From the NCBI RefSeq assembly GCF_011320225.1, contig NZ_JAAOEN010000012.1:1-64000 (forward strand): 64,000 nt of DNA. Direction: 5' to 3'. A model generated the notes under the pieces. The model was given only the letters and a program-made list of their open reading frames with translations, was not told the origin of the DNA and ran no database searches. Each line of letters begins with the position of its first letter. Positions within the stretch are counted from its first letter, which is position 1. This DNA comes from Phytoactinopolyspora limicola. Its GTDB lineage: Bacteria > Actinomycetota > Actinomycetes > Jiangellales > Jiangellaceae. This document shows, in pieces, positions 33,635 to 41,747 of the stretch. The position numbers were made by a program, and so were the translations under genes.

Positions 33635-35116
33635 ATGCGACAGAGTCCGCCGACGAAGGTCCACGCCACCGTACTCATTGGGCCCGCCAAGGAACGGCGC
33701 CGGTACCGAAAAGCACGCCGACGGGCGGCCTCACAGATCCACGCTGACGCAGCCGCCGCACGCCGGGCTGAAACCAAAGCCCGCATCGACGCCGAGCGGG
33801 CCGAAAAGCGCAACACCCCTCTCCTTCCGGCCAGCGGTGAGCCAGGCCCGGCAGCCTTGCGGACATACCGGCGGTTCCGGATTCCACTGCATCAGGACAC
33901 CTCAGCCACGCTGTCAGGTGCCTACCCATTCCTCGCCGAGGGAGGCATGGGCAGCGAAGGCGTCTTCGTCGGCCAGGATCTCTTCTCCGGCAGCGCTTTC
34001 GTCTACGACCCTTGGGTTCTCTACGAGCACGGCATGATCACCGCACCGAACGTGGTTATGGCAGGCGTCGTGGGCTCGGGCAAATCATCGCTAGCCAAGA
34101 GCCTCTACACCCGATCCCTCGGCTTCGGCCGCCGCGTCTATGTGGCGGGCGACCCGAAAGGTGAACACGCCGCCGTCGCCGAAGCCGTAGGCGGTCACGC
34201 CATCGTCCTCGGACATGGCCTGCCCAACCGGCTCAACCCCCTGGATGAGGGACACCGCCCGTCCGCCCTGTCCGACGCCGAATGGGCCACCATCGTGGCC
34301 TCCCGACGCCGCTCACTCCTCGGCGCACTGGCCGAAACCGTTCTCGAACGGCCGCTCAGCCCACTCGAACACACCGCCATCGATGCCGCGCTCACATCCA
34401 CCCTCTCAGCCGCAGAGGTGCCAATCTTGCCTATGGTCGTTGACCGCATCCTCGACCCCGACCGCGGCACTGATGCCAGCCTCGCCGACGACGGCCGCAT
34501 CGTCGGACACGCGCTACGCCGCCTGGTCGCCGGTGACCTCGCCGGCCTGTTCGACGGCCCCTCAACCGTGGCCTTCGACCCGACAGCGCCGATGATCACC
34601 CTCGACCTCTCCCGCGTGGTGGAGAACTCCACCCTGGTGTCCGTGCTGATGACCTGCGCATCGGCCTGGATGGAATCAGCCCTGCTCGACCCCGACGGAG
34701 GACAACGCTGGGTCGTCTACGACGAAGCGTGGCGACTCATGCAGCACCCGTCCCTGCTGCGCCGCATGGACGCTCACTGGCGACTCGCCCGGCACTACGG
34801 CATCGCCAACCTGTTGATCTTCCACAAACTCACCGACCTCGACAACGTCGGCGACGCCGGCACCGCCGCACGAGCCCTAGCGTCCTCACTACTGGCCCTC
34901 GCCGAGACACGGATCATCTACCGGCAGGAATCCGACCAGCTCGGCGCCACCGCCAACGCGCTCGGCCTCACCCGGACCGAACAGAAACTCCTGCCCACGC
35001 TTGGCACCGGACAAGGCCTCTGGAGAATCAAAGAGAGATCATTCGTGATCCAGCATCAGCTCCACCCGGATGAGCTGGCCACGTTCGATACCACGGCCAG
35101 GATGGTCGCGCGGTGA
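33635..35116 (+). CDS. VirB4-like conjugation ATPase
   Basis: A 493-residue P-loop ATPase: a basic N-terminal region (20-60), Walker A GVVGSGKSSLAK (about 141-152), a DPKGE motif, Walker B RWVVYDEAWRLM (about 360-371), and a C-terminal QxxGQGxW-like GTGQGLWRIKERS. It powers the type IV secretion channel; VirB4 in these systems is split, with the N-terminal part in the SCO6880-type protein. The ATG at 33635 follows GGAAGGAGG. The stop overlaps the next GTG (GTGA). Confidence 0.9.
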   Translation: MRQSPPTKVHATVLIGPAKERRRYRKARRRAASQIHADAAAARRAETKARIDAERAEKRNTPLLPASGEPGPAALRTYRRFRIPLHQDTSATLSGAYPFLAEGGMGSEGVFVGQDLFSGSAFVYDPWVLYEHGMITAPNVVMAGVVGSGKSSLAKSLYTRSLGFGRRVYVAGDPKGEHAAVAEAVGGHAIVLGHGLPNRLNPLDEGHRPSALSDAEWATIVASRRRSLLGALAETVLERPLSPLEHTAIDAALTSTLSAAEVPILPMVVDRILDPDRGTDASLADDGRIVGHALRRLVAGDLAGLFDGPSTVAFDPTAPMITLDLSRVVENSTLVSVLMTCASAWMESALLDPDGGQRWVVYDEAWRLMQHPSLLRRMDAHWRLARHYGIANLLIFHKLTDLDNVGDAGTAARALASSLLALAETRIIYRQESDQLGATANALGLTRTEQKLLPTLGTGQGLWRIKERSFVIQHQLHPDELATFDTTARMVAR

Positions 35117-35679
35117 GAAACCGACGACGTGCCGAGCAGGAGGAAGCGGCGGGCGTGCCCGTCGTCCTGCCGCAACTGATCGTTCAGCCAACCACAGAGC
35201 CGGGCGCGTACACGATCACGCTGGACGGCCAGCCCGTGTCTGTCGAGCCCGTCCTCCGTAACTACCTCGGCCGCGCTGTCGCATCGGTGGTCGAGCAAGC
35301 CGAGACCGCGGTCCGCGTCGAGGTACACGACCCCGACGGCGGCATCTACGCCGACATCGTCCACCCACCACCCCGACGCCGCCCGGCGCTGGAACCATCA
35401 AGCCGGCGATGTCCCGATGACGTCGGGTGTGCGACCCGCTACGACGGATTCCTGCCGGGCGAGCGGGTACTCGTCACCGTCGTGGATCGTGTCGAGCACG
35501 CGGACCCAGGTGGCCACCTGGAATTCTGTGTCGATCTCTGCCGCACGGATGACCGTGATGTTGTGCTCGTCGGTTCCAAATCCGGAACAATCATCCTCAC
35601 CGAGGGCTGTGCTCGTGCGGAAACGGCTGTAACTGGCCGGTATTCTGCACGGGGTGGTCAACTCATACGCGAACTCTGA
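35113..35679 (+). CDS. Hypothetical protein of transfer operon
   Basis: A 188-residue protein, unrecognised. Residues 1-95 (LPQLIVQPTTEPGAYTITLD, AVASVVEQAETAVRVEVHDP) read as a small alpha/beta domain and are coupled to the ATPase gene by a GTGA overlap. From about residue 96 on, codon third-position GC falls while first-position GC stays high, so the second half may not be the true C-terminus. An opposite-strand frame covers that part. The end overlaps the start of the IMPase-like gene by 26 bp. Confidence 0.5.
   Translation: MRNRRRAEQEEAAGVPVVLPQLIVQPTTEPGAYTITLDGQPVSVEPVLRNYLGRAVASVVEQAETAVRVEVHDPDGGIYADIVHPPPRRRPALEPSSRRCPDDVGCATRYDGFLPGERVLVTVVDRVEHADPGGHLEFCVDLCRTDDRDVVLVGSKSGTIILTEGCARAETAVTGRYSARGGQLIREL
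35641..35656 (+). promoter_or_regulatory. Probable leaderless promoter of IMPase-like gene
   Basis: TATTCT (35641-35646) is followed by seven bases and then the GTG start at 35654, the exact spacing of actinobacterial leaderless promoters (TANNNT 6-8 bp before the start codon). No Shine-Dalgarno sequence precedes this GTG. Confidence 0.55.
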
Positions 35680-36445
35680 CGATGCCAGGGTTGCGGTAGC
35701 TGCAGCACAAGCCGGTGCGGACACTGTGCGCACCTTGCACGGCCAGCAGCTCTCCCACATCGACAAGGGCAGCGGAGACTTCGCCACCGACGCCGACATC
35801 CAGGCCGAGAAGACGATCCTCGACATCATCCGTACTGCTCGTCCCCACGACGCCGTGCTCGGCGAGGAAGGCGGACAGCAAGGCGCCGCGGCGTCTGCGC
35901 GCCAGTGGTTGGTGGATCCGTTGTGCGGCACGCTGAACTACGCCGCCCGCACCATGCTCGTCGCTGTCAACGTCGCGCTACGCGACGGGCCCGCCGCCGT
36001 CGCCGACCCATTCAGCGGCGAGATCTTCTTCACCGACGGCGAAACGGCCTGGGCACGACACCACGACATCGACATAGAACTGGTGCCCACACCCGCGACC
36101 CAACTGGTAGACCTCAACCTGGACCCGCCGTTTCCCAGCGCGCCCGAATTCCGGGCCGCGGACCTGCTCACCCACCCCGAGTTCGTCAAGAGTTTCCGAC
36201 CACGTGTCGTATCCACGACATTGGCGTTGGCCTGGGTCGCCGCCGGCAAGCGTGCTGCCTACGTCACCGATGGCAACGACCTGTCCGCGAGTGTGCACTT
36301 CGCCGCCGGCATCGCCGTGTGCCGGGCCGCTCGCTGCGTCGTTACCGGAATCAACGGTGACCCGATCGGTCCGGGAAGCCGTGGACTCGTGGCAGCCGCC
36401 GACGCCGAGACCTACGAGTCATTGACGTCGATGATTCACGGGTGA
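35654..36445 (+). CDS. Inositol monophosphatase-like protein with altered metal site
   Basis: A 263-residue protein with the IMPase fold layout: KGSGDFATDAD (38-48), VLGEEGG (68-74), WLVDPLCGTLNYA (85-97) and a C-terminal DGNDLSASVHFAAGIAVCRA. In active IMPases the third motif is DPxDGT; here the second Asp is Cys91, and the late WD-x-A-A-G motif lacks its Asp. The metal site is therefore probably weakened or repurposed. It sits between transfer genes with its own likely leaderless promoter. Its role in the element is unknown. Confidence 0.75.
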   Translation: MVNSYANSDDARVAVAAAQAGADTVRTLHGQQLSHIDKGSGDFATDADIQAEKTILDIIRTARPHDAVLGEEGGQQGAAASARQWLVDPLCGTLNYAARTMLVAVNVALRDGPAAVADPFSGEIFFTDGETAWARHHDIDIELVPTPATQLVDLNLDPPFPSAPEFRAADLLTHPEFVKSFRPRVVSTTLALAWVAAGKRAAYVTDGNDLSASVHFAAGIAVCRAARCVVTGINGDPIGPGSRGLVAAADAETYESLTSMIHG

Positions 36446-36682
36446 ACCTAATTTGCGTGTCCACACCGGTCTACCCCCGCGCTGGGCCCCGGCCGCAGAT
36501 TGACAAGGGCGTCCCCCGGGGATTGGCAGAAGCACAGCTCCGCGTTGACCCTGGGTAACGAACTACGGCGGTTTCCGGTCTTCTTTCTCGGTCCGCGTTA
36601 GGCACCAGCGCCGCCTTAGCACCGAGACCCGACCGCTTCGATCAACGCTGGCCACGCCTACTGGTAAACGCACCTGAGCGGT

Positions 36683-38443
36683 GTGACCCGTAACGCCAGT
36701 CCTCACGACCACCAAACGGCTACCGCTGGCCTCGCCCTGCTCGCCGCGATCGCCGGGCTATCAGCCGTCCTCAGGAGCGCCGGAAGCATCACCGCCGTGC
36801 TCACCGGGCAACCGCAACCGACGGCGAGCATCACGGGCAGTCTCGGTGTGCTGTCCCGTCCGCTCGACGTCGGGTCAGCGCTCGGCACCCCGGACCTCAA
36901 TCCGGTCGTCTACTGGGCCGTCGTCGTCGCCTTTCTCGCTGTCCTGGCCGTCGCGACCGTGGTGGTGTGGCGAGCCCTCCAGACCGTCCGTATGACCAGC
37001 GCGCTGGACCTGCGCCAGCGACCCGGTACCGCCAGCCGTGCCGACGTCGCTCGGGCCGCATCAGCCCGGGGGCTGCTGAAACGAGCGGGTACGCTGCGCC
37101 CGTCGCTGACCAAACCGGAACCTTCTGATGTCGGCTACCTGCTCGGCACAGCCCACGGCCGGAACGTGTGGGCTACGGTCGAAGACTCGATCCTGCTCAT
37201 TGGCCCCCCACGCTCCGGCAAAGGGCTGCATGTCGTGATCAACGCGATTCTCGACGCGCCCGGTCCGGTGATCACGACCTCGACCCGGCCGGACAACCTC
37301 ACCGTCACCCTCGCGGCACATCAGCGACAAGGCCCAGTCGCGGTGTTCGACCCCCAACAGCTTGCACCCGGTATCCCCGCCGGGCTGCGCTGGTCCCCCG
37401 TCCGCGGCTGCGACAACCCGCTCACCGCGATGATCCGAGCCACCGGGCTGGCCTCATCCACCAACTACTCCAGCGTCACCGGGGGCGACTTCTGGCAAGG
37501 CAAAACCACCGCCGCGATCCAAGCTCTGCTGCACGCCGCTGCCTTGGACGGGCGCGACGCCGCCACCTTGTACCAATGGGCGCTCAACCCCACACTCGCC
37601 GGAGATGCGGTGCGCATCTTGCAGTCCAATCCGCGCGCTGCCACTGGCTGGGCCGACTCACTGGAGGCGATGCTGCAAGCCGACCCCAAAACCCGCGACT
37701 CCATCTGGCACGGCGTCTCCCTCGCCTTCTCCGCCCTCGCCGACCCGCGCGTGCTCGACGCCGTCACACCACGCATCGGTGAGGTGTTCGACCCCGAAAC
37801 ATTCCTGCGCGACAACGGCACCCTCTACCTGCTCGCCACCGGCGCCGGAGCCGGAGCGTCAGCCAGCCTCGTCGCCGCCCTCATCGAAGACCTCGTCGAG
37901 ACCGCTCGCACACTCGCCGCCCGCTCCCCCGGTGCCCGCCTCGACCCACCACTGCTGCTCGCCCTGGACGAGATCGGCAACCTCGCACCGCTTCCGTCCC
38001 TGCCGACCCTCATGGCCGAAGGCGGCGGCACCGGCATCACCACCCTGCCCGTCTTGCAATCTCTCGCCCAAGCCCGCGAAAAATGGGGCGAAAACCAAGC
38101 CAACGCCATTTGGGACGCCGCTATCGTCAAAATCGTCCTCGGCGGCGCGTCCAACAGCCGCGATCTGCAAGACCTCGCCACGCTCATCGGCGAACGGGAC
38201 GAGACCACCGACTCGACCACCATCGACCAGCACGGTGGTCGATCAACCCAACGCTCGCTCCGCCGGATCTCGGTCATGCCCCCGGACGTGCTGCGCACGC
38301 TGCCCTTCGGCACCGGCGTGACCCTCCTGCGCACCGCACGACCGATCGTCACCACCCTGCGGCCATGGACCAAGCGCAACGACGCCGACCAGCTCGCTGA
38401 AGACCGCGACGACCTCGAACGGCGACTACGCGACGCCACCTGA
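36683..38443 (+). CDS. VirD4/TraG-type coupling protein
   Basis: A 586-residue type IV coupling ATPase that links the relaxase-DNA complex to the channel. It has two N-terminal transmembrane helices (about 15-35 and 75-95), Walker A LIGPPRSGKG (about 170-179), Walker B LLLALDEIGNLAPLPSLPTL (about 423-442) with the TraG/TraM-recognition part, and a LQSLAQAREKWGE helix. GTG at 36683 has only a weak ribosome-binding site. The 237-bp gap before it (36446-36682) holds no gene. An out-of-frame plus-strand frame inside it is a shadow. Confidence 0.9.
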   Translation: MTRNASPHDHQTATAGLALLAAIAGLSAVLRSAGSITAVLTGQPQPTASITGSLGVLSRPLDVGSALGTPDLNPVVYWAVVVAFLAVLAVATVVVWRALQTVRMTSALDLRQRPGTASRADVARAASARGLLKRAGTLRPSLTKPEPSDVGYLLGTAHGRNVWATVEDSILLIGPPRSGKGLHVVINAILDAPGPVITTSTRPDNLTVTLAAHQRQGPVAVFDPQQLAPGIPAGLRWSPVRGCDNPLTAMIRATGLASSTNYSSVTGGDFWQGKTTAAIQALLHAAALDGRDAATLYQWALNPTLAGDAVRILQSNPRAATGWADSLEAMLQADPKTRDSIWHGVSLAFSALADPRVLDAVTPRIGEVFDPETFLRDNGTLYLLATGAGAGASASLVAALIEDLVETARTLAARSPGARLDPPLLLALDEIGNLAPLPSLPTLMAEGGGTGITTLPVLQSLAQAREKWGENQANAIWDAAIVKIVLGGASNSRDLQDLATLIGERDETTDSTTIDQHGGRSTQRSLRRISVMPPDVLRTLPFGTGVTLLRTARPIVTTLRPWTKRNDADQLAEDRDDLERRLRDAT

Positions 38444-38523
38444 ACGCTAGGGCCACGCGACGCACCTGACCGGTATCCCGGCCTCGCCGGGTTCATCGGT
38501 CATCCGTCGGTCAGGAGGTAGCC

Positions 38524-39051
38524 GTGGCTATCAAGACAACACAAGCAATCAATGGCTTCATCGCCACCGAACCCAGACTCAGCTTCAACGACGACGGCCA
38601 AGCCCGCCTGTACGTCCGCATCGGCATCAACCACTTCGAACGCCAGGACGACGGCTCATTCCGCAAACTCCAGCCGACCTACCACGACCTCGTCCAGTTC
38701 GGCAGAGGCGCGGAACGCTCATACGAACGCTTCCGCCGCGGCGACGACGTCGTCGCCCAAGGCTACGTCCGCCAATACACCCGCAACATCGACGGACAAG
38801 AACGCACCGACGAACAATTCGTCGCCAAACGACTCGGGCACGACCCGAACACCACCACCTACGAGGTCCACCGCAAGCCTTCTGCCCGCGAACACGACAG
38901 CGGCCGAACAGGACCCGAGGGCGCGCGTTCGGCAGCAGCATCCGCATCACACGCATCGACCACTCACGATGCCGTGGAGGCGCGGACGAACGCGGCCCAG
39001 GCTGCCAGTCCTCCCCCGCCACCGCCTAGCCAACCGGCTGTGTCCCGCTGA
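38524..39051 (+). CDS. Single-stranded DNA-binding protein
   Basis: A 175-residue protein with an OB-fold SSB core (about 5-115: INGFIATEPRLSFNDDGQAR, then DLVQFGRGAERSYERFRRGD and VAQGYVRQY) and a disordered Pro/Ser-rich tail. It lacks the usual acidic DDDIPF-type C-terminal tip, a feature of element-encoded SSBs. It probably coats transferred or replicating single strands. The GTG start has GGAGG at -7. Confidence 0.8.
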   Translation: MAIKTTQAINGFIATEPRLSFNDDGQARLYVRIGINHFERQDDGSFRKLQPTYHDLVQFGRGAERSYERFRRGDDVVAQGYVRQYTRNIDGQERTDEQFVAKRLGHDPNTTTYEVHRKPSAREHDSGRTGPEGARSAAASASHASTTHDAVEARTNAAQAASPPPPPPSQPAVSR

Positions 39052-39066
39052 GGAGGAAGGATCGCT

Positions 39067-39717
39067 ATGCACGTCTTCAACACACCCGACCGCGCCGACG
39101 ACCATGAACACGACGCCCCCGTGGACTTCGTCCCCGACATGGATGAACCCGACGTGGTCACCGCCGAACCGCTCAACCCCACCAGCGACGACGCCCACAT
39201 CGATGACGAGGTCGATGCGCTGTTCCAGGACGCCTACGGCCTCCCCCTGCGCCCCGTCGACTGGCGCACCCTCACGGCTGAGGAAGCCGAAACCGAATGG
39301 CACACCCTCAACGACTGGGTCAACTGGCTCCGCCACGAATTCGGCCTGCCCGCATCCGTCATCCCGCCCTACTGGCACCGCCACCCCGAACTCGTCTGGG
39401 AACTCTCCGCCCTCCACCTCAAATGGCTCGGCGCCTACGAACCCCACCAAGACGCCGCCGCACCACTCGCCTGGATGGTCGACTTCCGCGCTGCCCGCGA
39501 ACGCCTCCGCGAATGGGTCACCATCTCCGGCACCCGCCTCGACCGCGACCGGCCAACCCGCCAAACCACCTGGCCCGGCGAAGCACTACCTGATGAACCA
39601 GCTGAAACACGCATCACTAACCGCGACCGGGATTTTGCCCGATTCGTCAAAGACGACGTCAACCGTCGCCGAATCGTCGAGGACGGCGTCCTGCCGGACG
39701 AGGTCGACCTGCCATGA
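39067..39717 (+). CDS. DUF4913-like hypothetical protein
   Basis: A 216-residue acidic protein. A Trp/His-rich core (WHTLNDWVNWLRHEFGLP, IPPYWHRHPELVWELSAL, then LKWLGAYE and AWMVDFRAARERLREW) fits the DUF4913 family frequent on actinobacterial plasmids and ICEs; function unknown. AGGAGGAAGG lies upstream of the ATG. The stop overlaps the next ATG. Confidence 0.65.
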   Translation: MHVFNTPDRADDHEHDAPVDFVPDMDEPDVVTAEPLNPTSDDAHIDDEVDALFQDAYGLPLRPVDWRTLTAEEAETEWHTLNDWVNWLRHEFGLPASVIPPYWHRHPELVWELSALHLKWLGAYEPHQDAAAPLAWMVDFRAARERLREWVTISGTRLDRDRPTRQTTWPGEALPDEPAETRITNRDRDFARFVKDDVNRRRIVEDGVLPDEVDLP

Positions 39718-40064
39718 GAAAGACTCACCGCCGCACGCAAGCGCGTGCTCGCGCGACAGAGGCACGAGCACGGTCCGTACACGTCGAGCCGAGCGCCGGA
39801 CCGCTCACACTCGTCGTCAACACGCCGACCGGCTGGACACCGCCTCCGAGCGCCGCTCGGGCCATACTGAAGATACTCAGAAACGTCCGCGCCCGGCAGG
39901 CCGCCAGACGGGACGGGAACACGACAGGTCTCAGCGTGGAGCGACCATGCGATTCGCCTTCTACGGCCGATGCTCAACCGAAGATGCCCAAGACCCGGAG
40001 TCCAGCCGGGGTTGGCAAATACGACGTGCACAACAGCTCATCGACCCCCACGGCGGCGAGATAG
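39714..40064 (+). CDS. Small basic hypothetical protein overlapping recombinase start
   Basis: A 116-residue protein with a very basic N-terminus (RKTHRRTQARARATEARARS), coupled by ATGA to the DUF4913-like gene. The last ~40 residues overlap the recombinase gene in another frame and look non-native, so the real stop may have been lost or the gene may be marginal. It could be a small DNA-binding helper of the recombinase, which is inference. Confidence 0.35.
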   Translation: MRKTHRRTQARARATEARARSVHVEPSAGPLTLVVNTPTGWTPPPSAARAILKILRNVRARQAARRDGNTTGLSVERPCDSPSTADAQPKMPKTRSPAGVGKYDVHNSSSTPTAAR

Positions 40065-41626
40065 TCGCCGAGTACTTCGATATCGGCCAATCACGTTCGT
40101 TGCCGTGGAAGCGACGCCCTGAGGCGGCACGGCTGCTCGACGACATCACCAACCCGGCTCGACCGTTCACAGAACTCGTGATCGGCGAACCGCAACGCGC
40201 CTTCTACGGCGCACAGTTCGCCCTGACGTTCCCAGTGCTCACGCACCACGGAGTCGGCCTCTGGGTCCCGGAGGTCGGCGGTCGGGTCGACCCCGGCAGT
40301 GAAGCACACGACCTGGTAATGGCCCTCTTCGGCGGAATGTCCAAGGGCGAACGGATGCGCATCCAAAAGCGCGTCAAGGACGCCATGGCTAACCTCGCCG
40401 AGACCACCGACCGACACCTCGCCGGCCGGCCACCCTACGGCTACCAACTAGTTGACGCTGGCGAGCATCCCAACCCGGCGAAGGCCTCGCTCGGGCAGAG
40501 GCTCAGGCGGCTTGAACCTGACCCAGTGACCGCTACCGTGGTTAAGGAGATCTTCACGATGTACCGCGGCGGCATGGGATTCCGTGCCATAGCGCAGCAT
40601 CTCACCGATGCCGGTCATCCCTCCCCTTCGCAGCACGACCCACGACGCAACCCACATCGGGACCAAAAAGGCTGGGCACACTCCGCCGTCCGCGCCATCC
40701 TGGTCAACCCCGTCTACACCGGTGTCCGGGTCTGGGGCAAGCAGGAGAAGTTCGAAGCGCTCGTCGACCCAGATGACGTCGCTGCGGGCTACCAGACGAA
40801 GATGCGATGGCGGCGCCGCGACAGCTGGATCATGCCCGACCACAAGTCTCACGAACCACTCGTTGATGACGATCTCTTCACCGCCGTGCAGACTCGAATC
40901 GCCAGCAGAAGCAAACCGGGCACCACAAGAGCAGTGCCGGCCAAGCGTTCCTACGCGCTCTCGGGCCTACTGTTCTGCGGTCAGTGCGGTCTACGGATGC
41001 AGGCGGGCTACCACAAGTCACGCCATGCCAACGGCCGAGGCTGGAAGATGTACCGGTGTATTCCCGGAAGACGACGGTCGATCACGCCAGACATGACGGG
41101 CCACCCGTCCAGCCTGTACGTCCGCGAAGACGAGATCGTCTCTAAGCTCGATCCGTGGCTCGCTACGCTTGCAAGCCCAGAATGGCTCCGCGCGGCACAA
41201 GAACCGAGCGCGACCCACGACGCCCATGTCGAATCGCTTCGCAAACAGATCGCGGACCGAGAACGCAAGATCCGCAACCTCGTTGATGCCATCGAAGAGG
41301 CCTCCGGCGAAATGGCGCTGCTCACCGAGAAGCTCGCCCAGCGCACCCATGAACGCGACCAACTCAAGGCAGAACTCCGGCGAGCCACCCAGAAGAGGAC
41401 CGTCGCGGATCAAGAGATCGAGGAACTCATCGCCCACGTGGGCGGAATCACATCGGCATTGGCCGAAGCTACGCCCGAAGAACGAGCCGAACTCTACCCG
41501 TCACTGGGCCTCAAGCTCATCTATGACGCCAACCCACGCCAGGTCAACGTAGAAGTTGACCTAGCGCGTGTGGCATGGACGTGTCCGAGGGGGGACTTGA
41601 ACCCCCACCCCCTTAACGGGGACTAG
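39947..41626 (+). CDS. Large serine recombinase (integrase of the ICE)
   Basis: A 559-residue protein. The N-terminal resolvase/invertase catalytic domain (1-150) has the nucleophile Ser10 in FYGRCSTE and the arginines of GMSKGERMRIQKRV. A recombinase domain follows (about 170-280, YGYQLV...GMGFRAIAQHL and VRAILVNPVYTGV), then a zinc ribbon with LFCGQCGLRM...YRC (about 345-370) and a C-terminal coiled coil (about 425-500). The ATG at 39947 has GGAG upstream. The final ~14 codons (ending RGDLNPHPLNGD) are antisense to tRNA-Leu, so the element abuts the tRNA 3' end and this is the integrase. Confidence 0.9.
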   Translation: MRFAFYGRCSTEDAQDPESSRGWQIRRAQQLIDPHGGEIVAEYFDIGQSRSLPWKRRPEAARLLDDITNPARPFTELVIGEPQRAFYGAQFALTFPVLTHHGVGLWVPEVGGRVDPGSEAHDLVMALFGGMSKGERMRIQKRVKDAMANLAETTDRHLAGRPPYGYQLVDAGEHPNPAKASLGQRLRRLEPDPVTATVVKEIFTMYRGGMGFRAIAQHLTDAGHPSPSQHDPRRNPHRDQKGWAHSAVRAILVNPVYTGVRVWGKQEKFEALVDPDDVAAGYQTKMRWRRRDSWIMPDHKSHEPLVDDDLFTAVQTRIASRSKPGTTRAVPAKRSYALSGLLFCGQCGLRMQAGYHKSRHANGRGWKMYRCIPGRRRSITPDMTGHPSSLYVREDEIVSKLDPWLATLASPEWLRAAQEPSATHDAHVESLRKQIADRERKIRNLVDAIEEASGEMALLTEKLAQRTHERDQLKAELRRATQKRTVADQEIEELIAHVGGITSALAEATPEERAELYPSLGLKLIYDANPRQVNVEVDLARVAWTCPRGDLNPHPLNGD

Positions 41627-41666
41627 CACCTCAAGCTAGCGCGTCTGCCTATTCCGCCACCCGGAC
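41582..41666 (-). tRNA. tRNA-Leu (anticodon GAG)
   Basis: The minus strand gives an 85-nt type II tRNA. The acceptor stem GTCCGGG (41666-41660) pairs with CTCGGAC (41589-41583), with discriminator A at 41582. The anticodon stem is CTAGC/GCTAG with loop TTGAGGT (anticodon GAG), followed by a long variable arm and a T arm with GGTTCAAGTCC. CCA is not encoded. The 3' half carries the recombinase stop codon on the other strand: it is the attachment site of the ICE. Confidence 0.95.
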
Positions 41667-41747
41667 ATGGTGTCGGCGCCTTTTGAGCGCCGGCGGCCGA
41701 GTAACTGTACCAAACTCCAGCGGCTGTCTGTCCAACCGCGGGCCTGA

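Larger units (their letters stand above)
1..41626. mobile_element. Integrative and conjugative element at tRNA-Leu; left end not resolved
   Basis: Relaxase, oriT candidate, T4SS parts (VirB2-, VirB4-, VirB6-, VirB8- and VirD4-like), wall hydrolase, primase, SSB, ParB, ArdC, an XRE/ImmA switch and a serine integrase form a complete ICE set that ends at the tRNA-Leu 3' end. I saw no second copy of the tRNA 3' sequence in the left part, so the left junction is probably at or beyond position 1. Position 1 is therefore only the window edge. Confidence 0.75.

Noticed and set aside
38552-39946. 465-codon N-terminal extension of the serine recombinase frame
   Set aside because: It runs out of frame through the SSB and DUF4913-like genes with Thr/Pro/Ser-rich translation; the resolvase domain starts at the ATG at 39947.
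41674-41692. CGGCGC-loop-GCGCCG hairpin beside tRNA-Leu as a terminator
   Set aside because: It lies on the 5' side of the tRNA, has only 6-bp arms and no U-run; it could as well be part of the tRNA leader.
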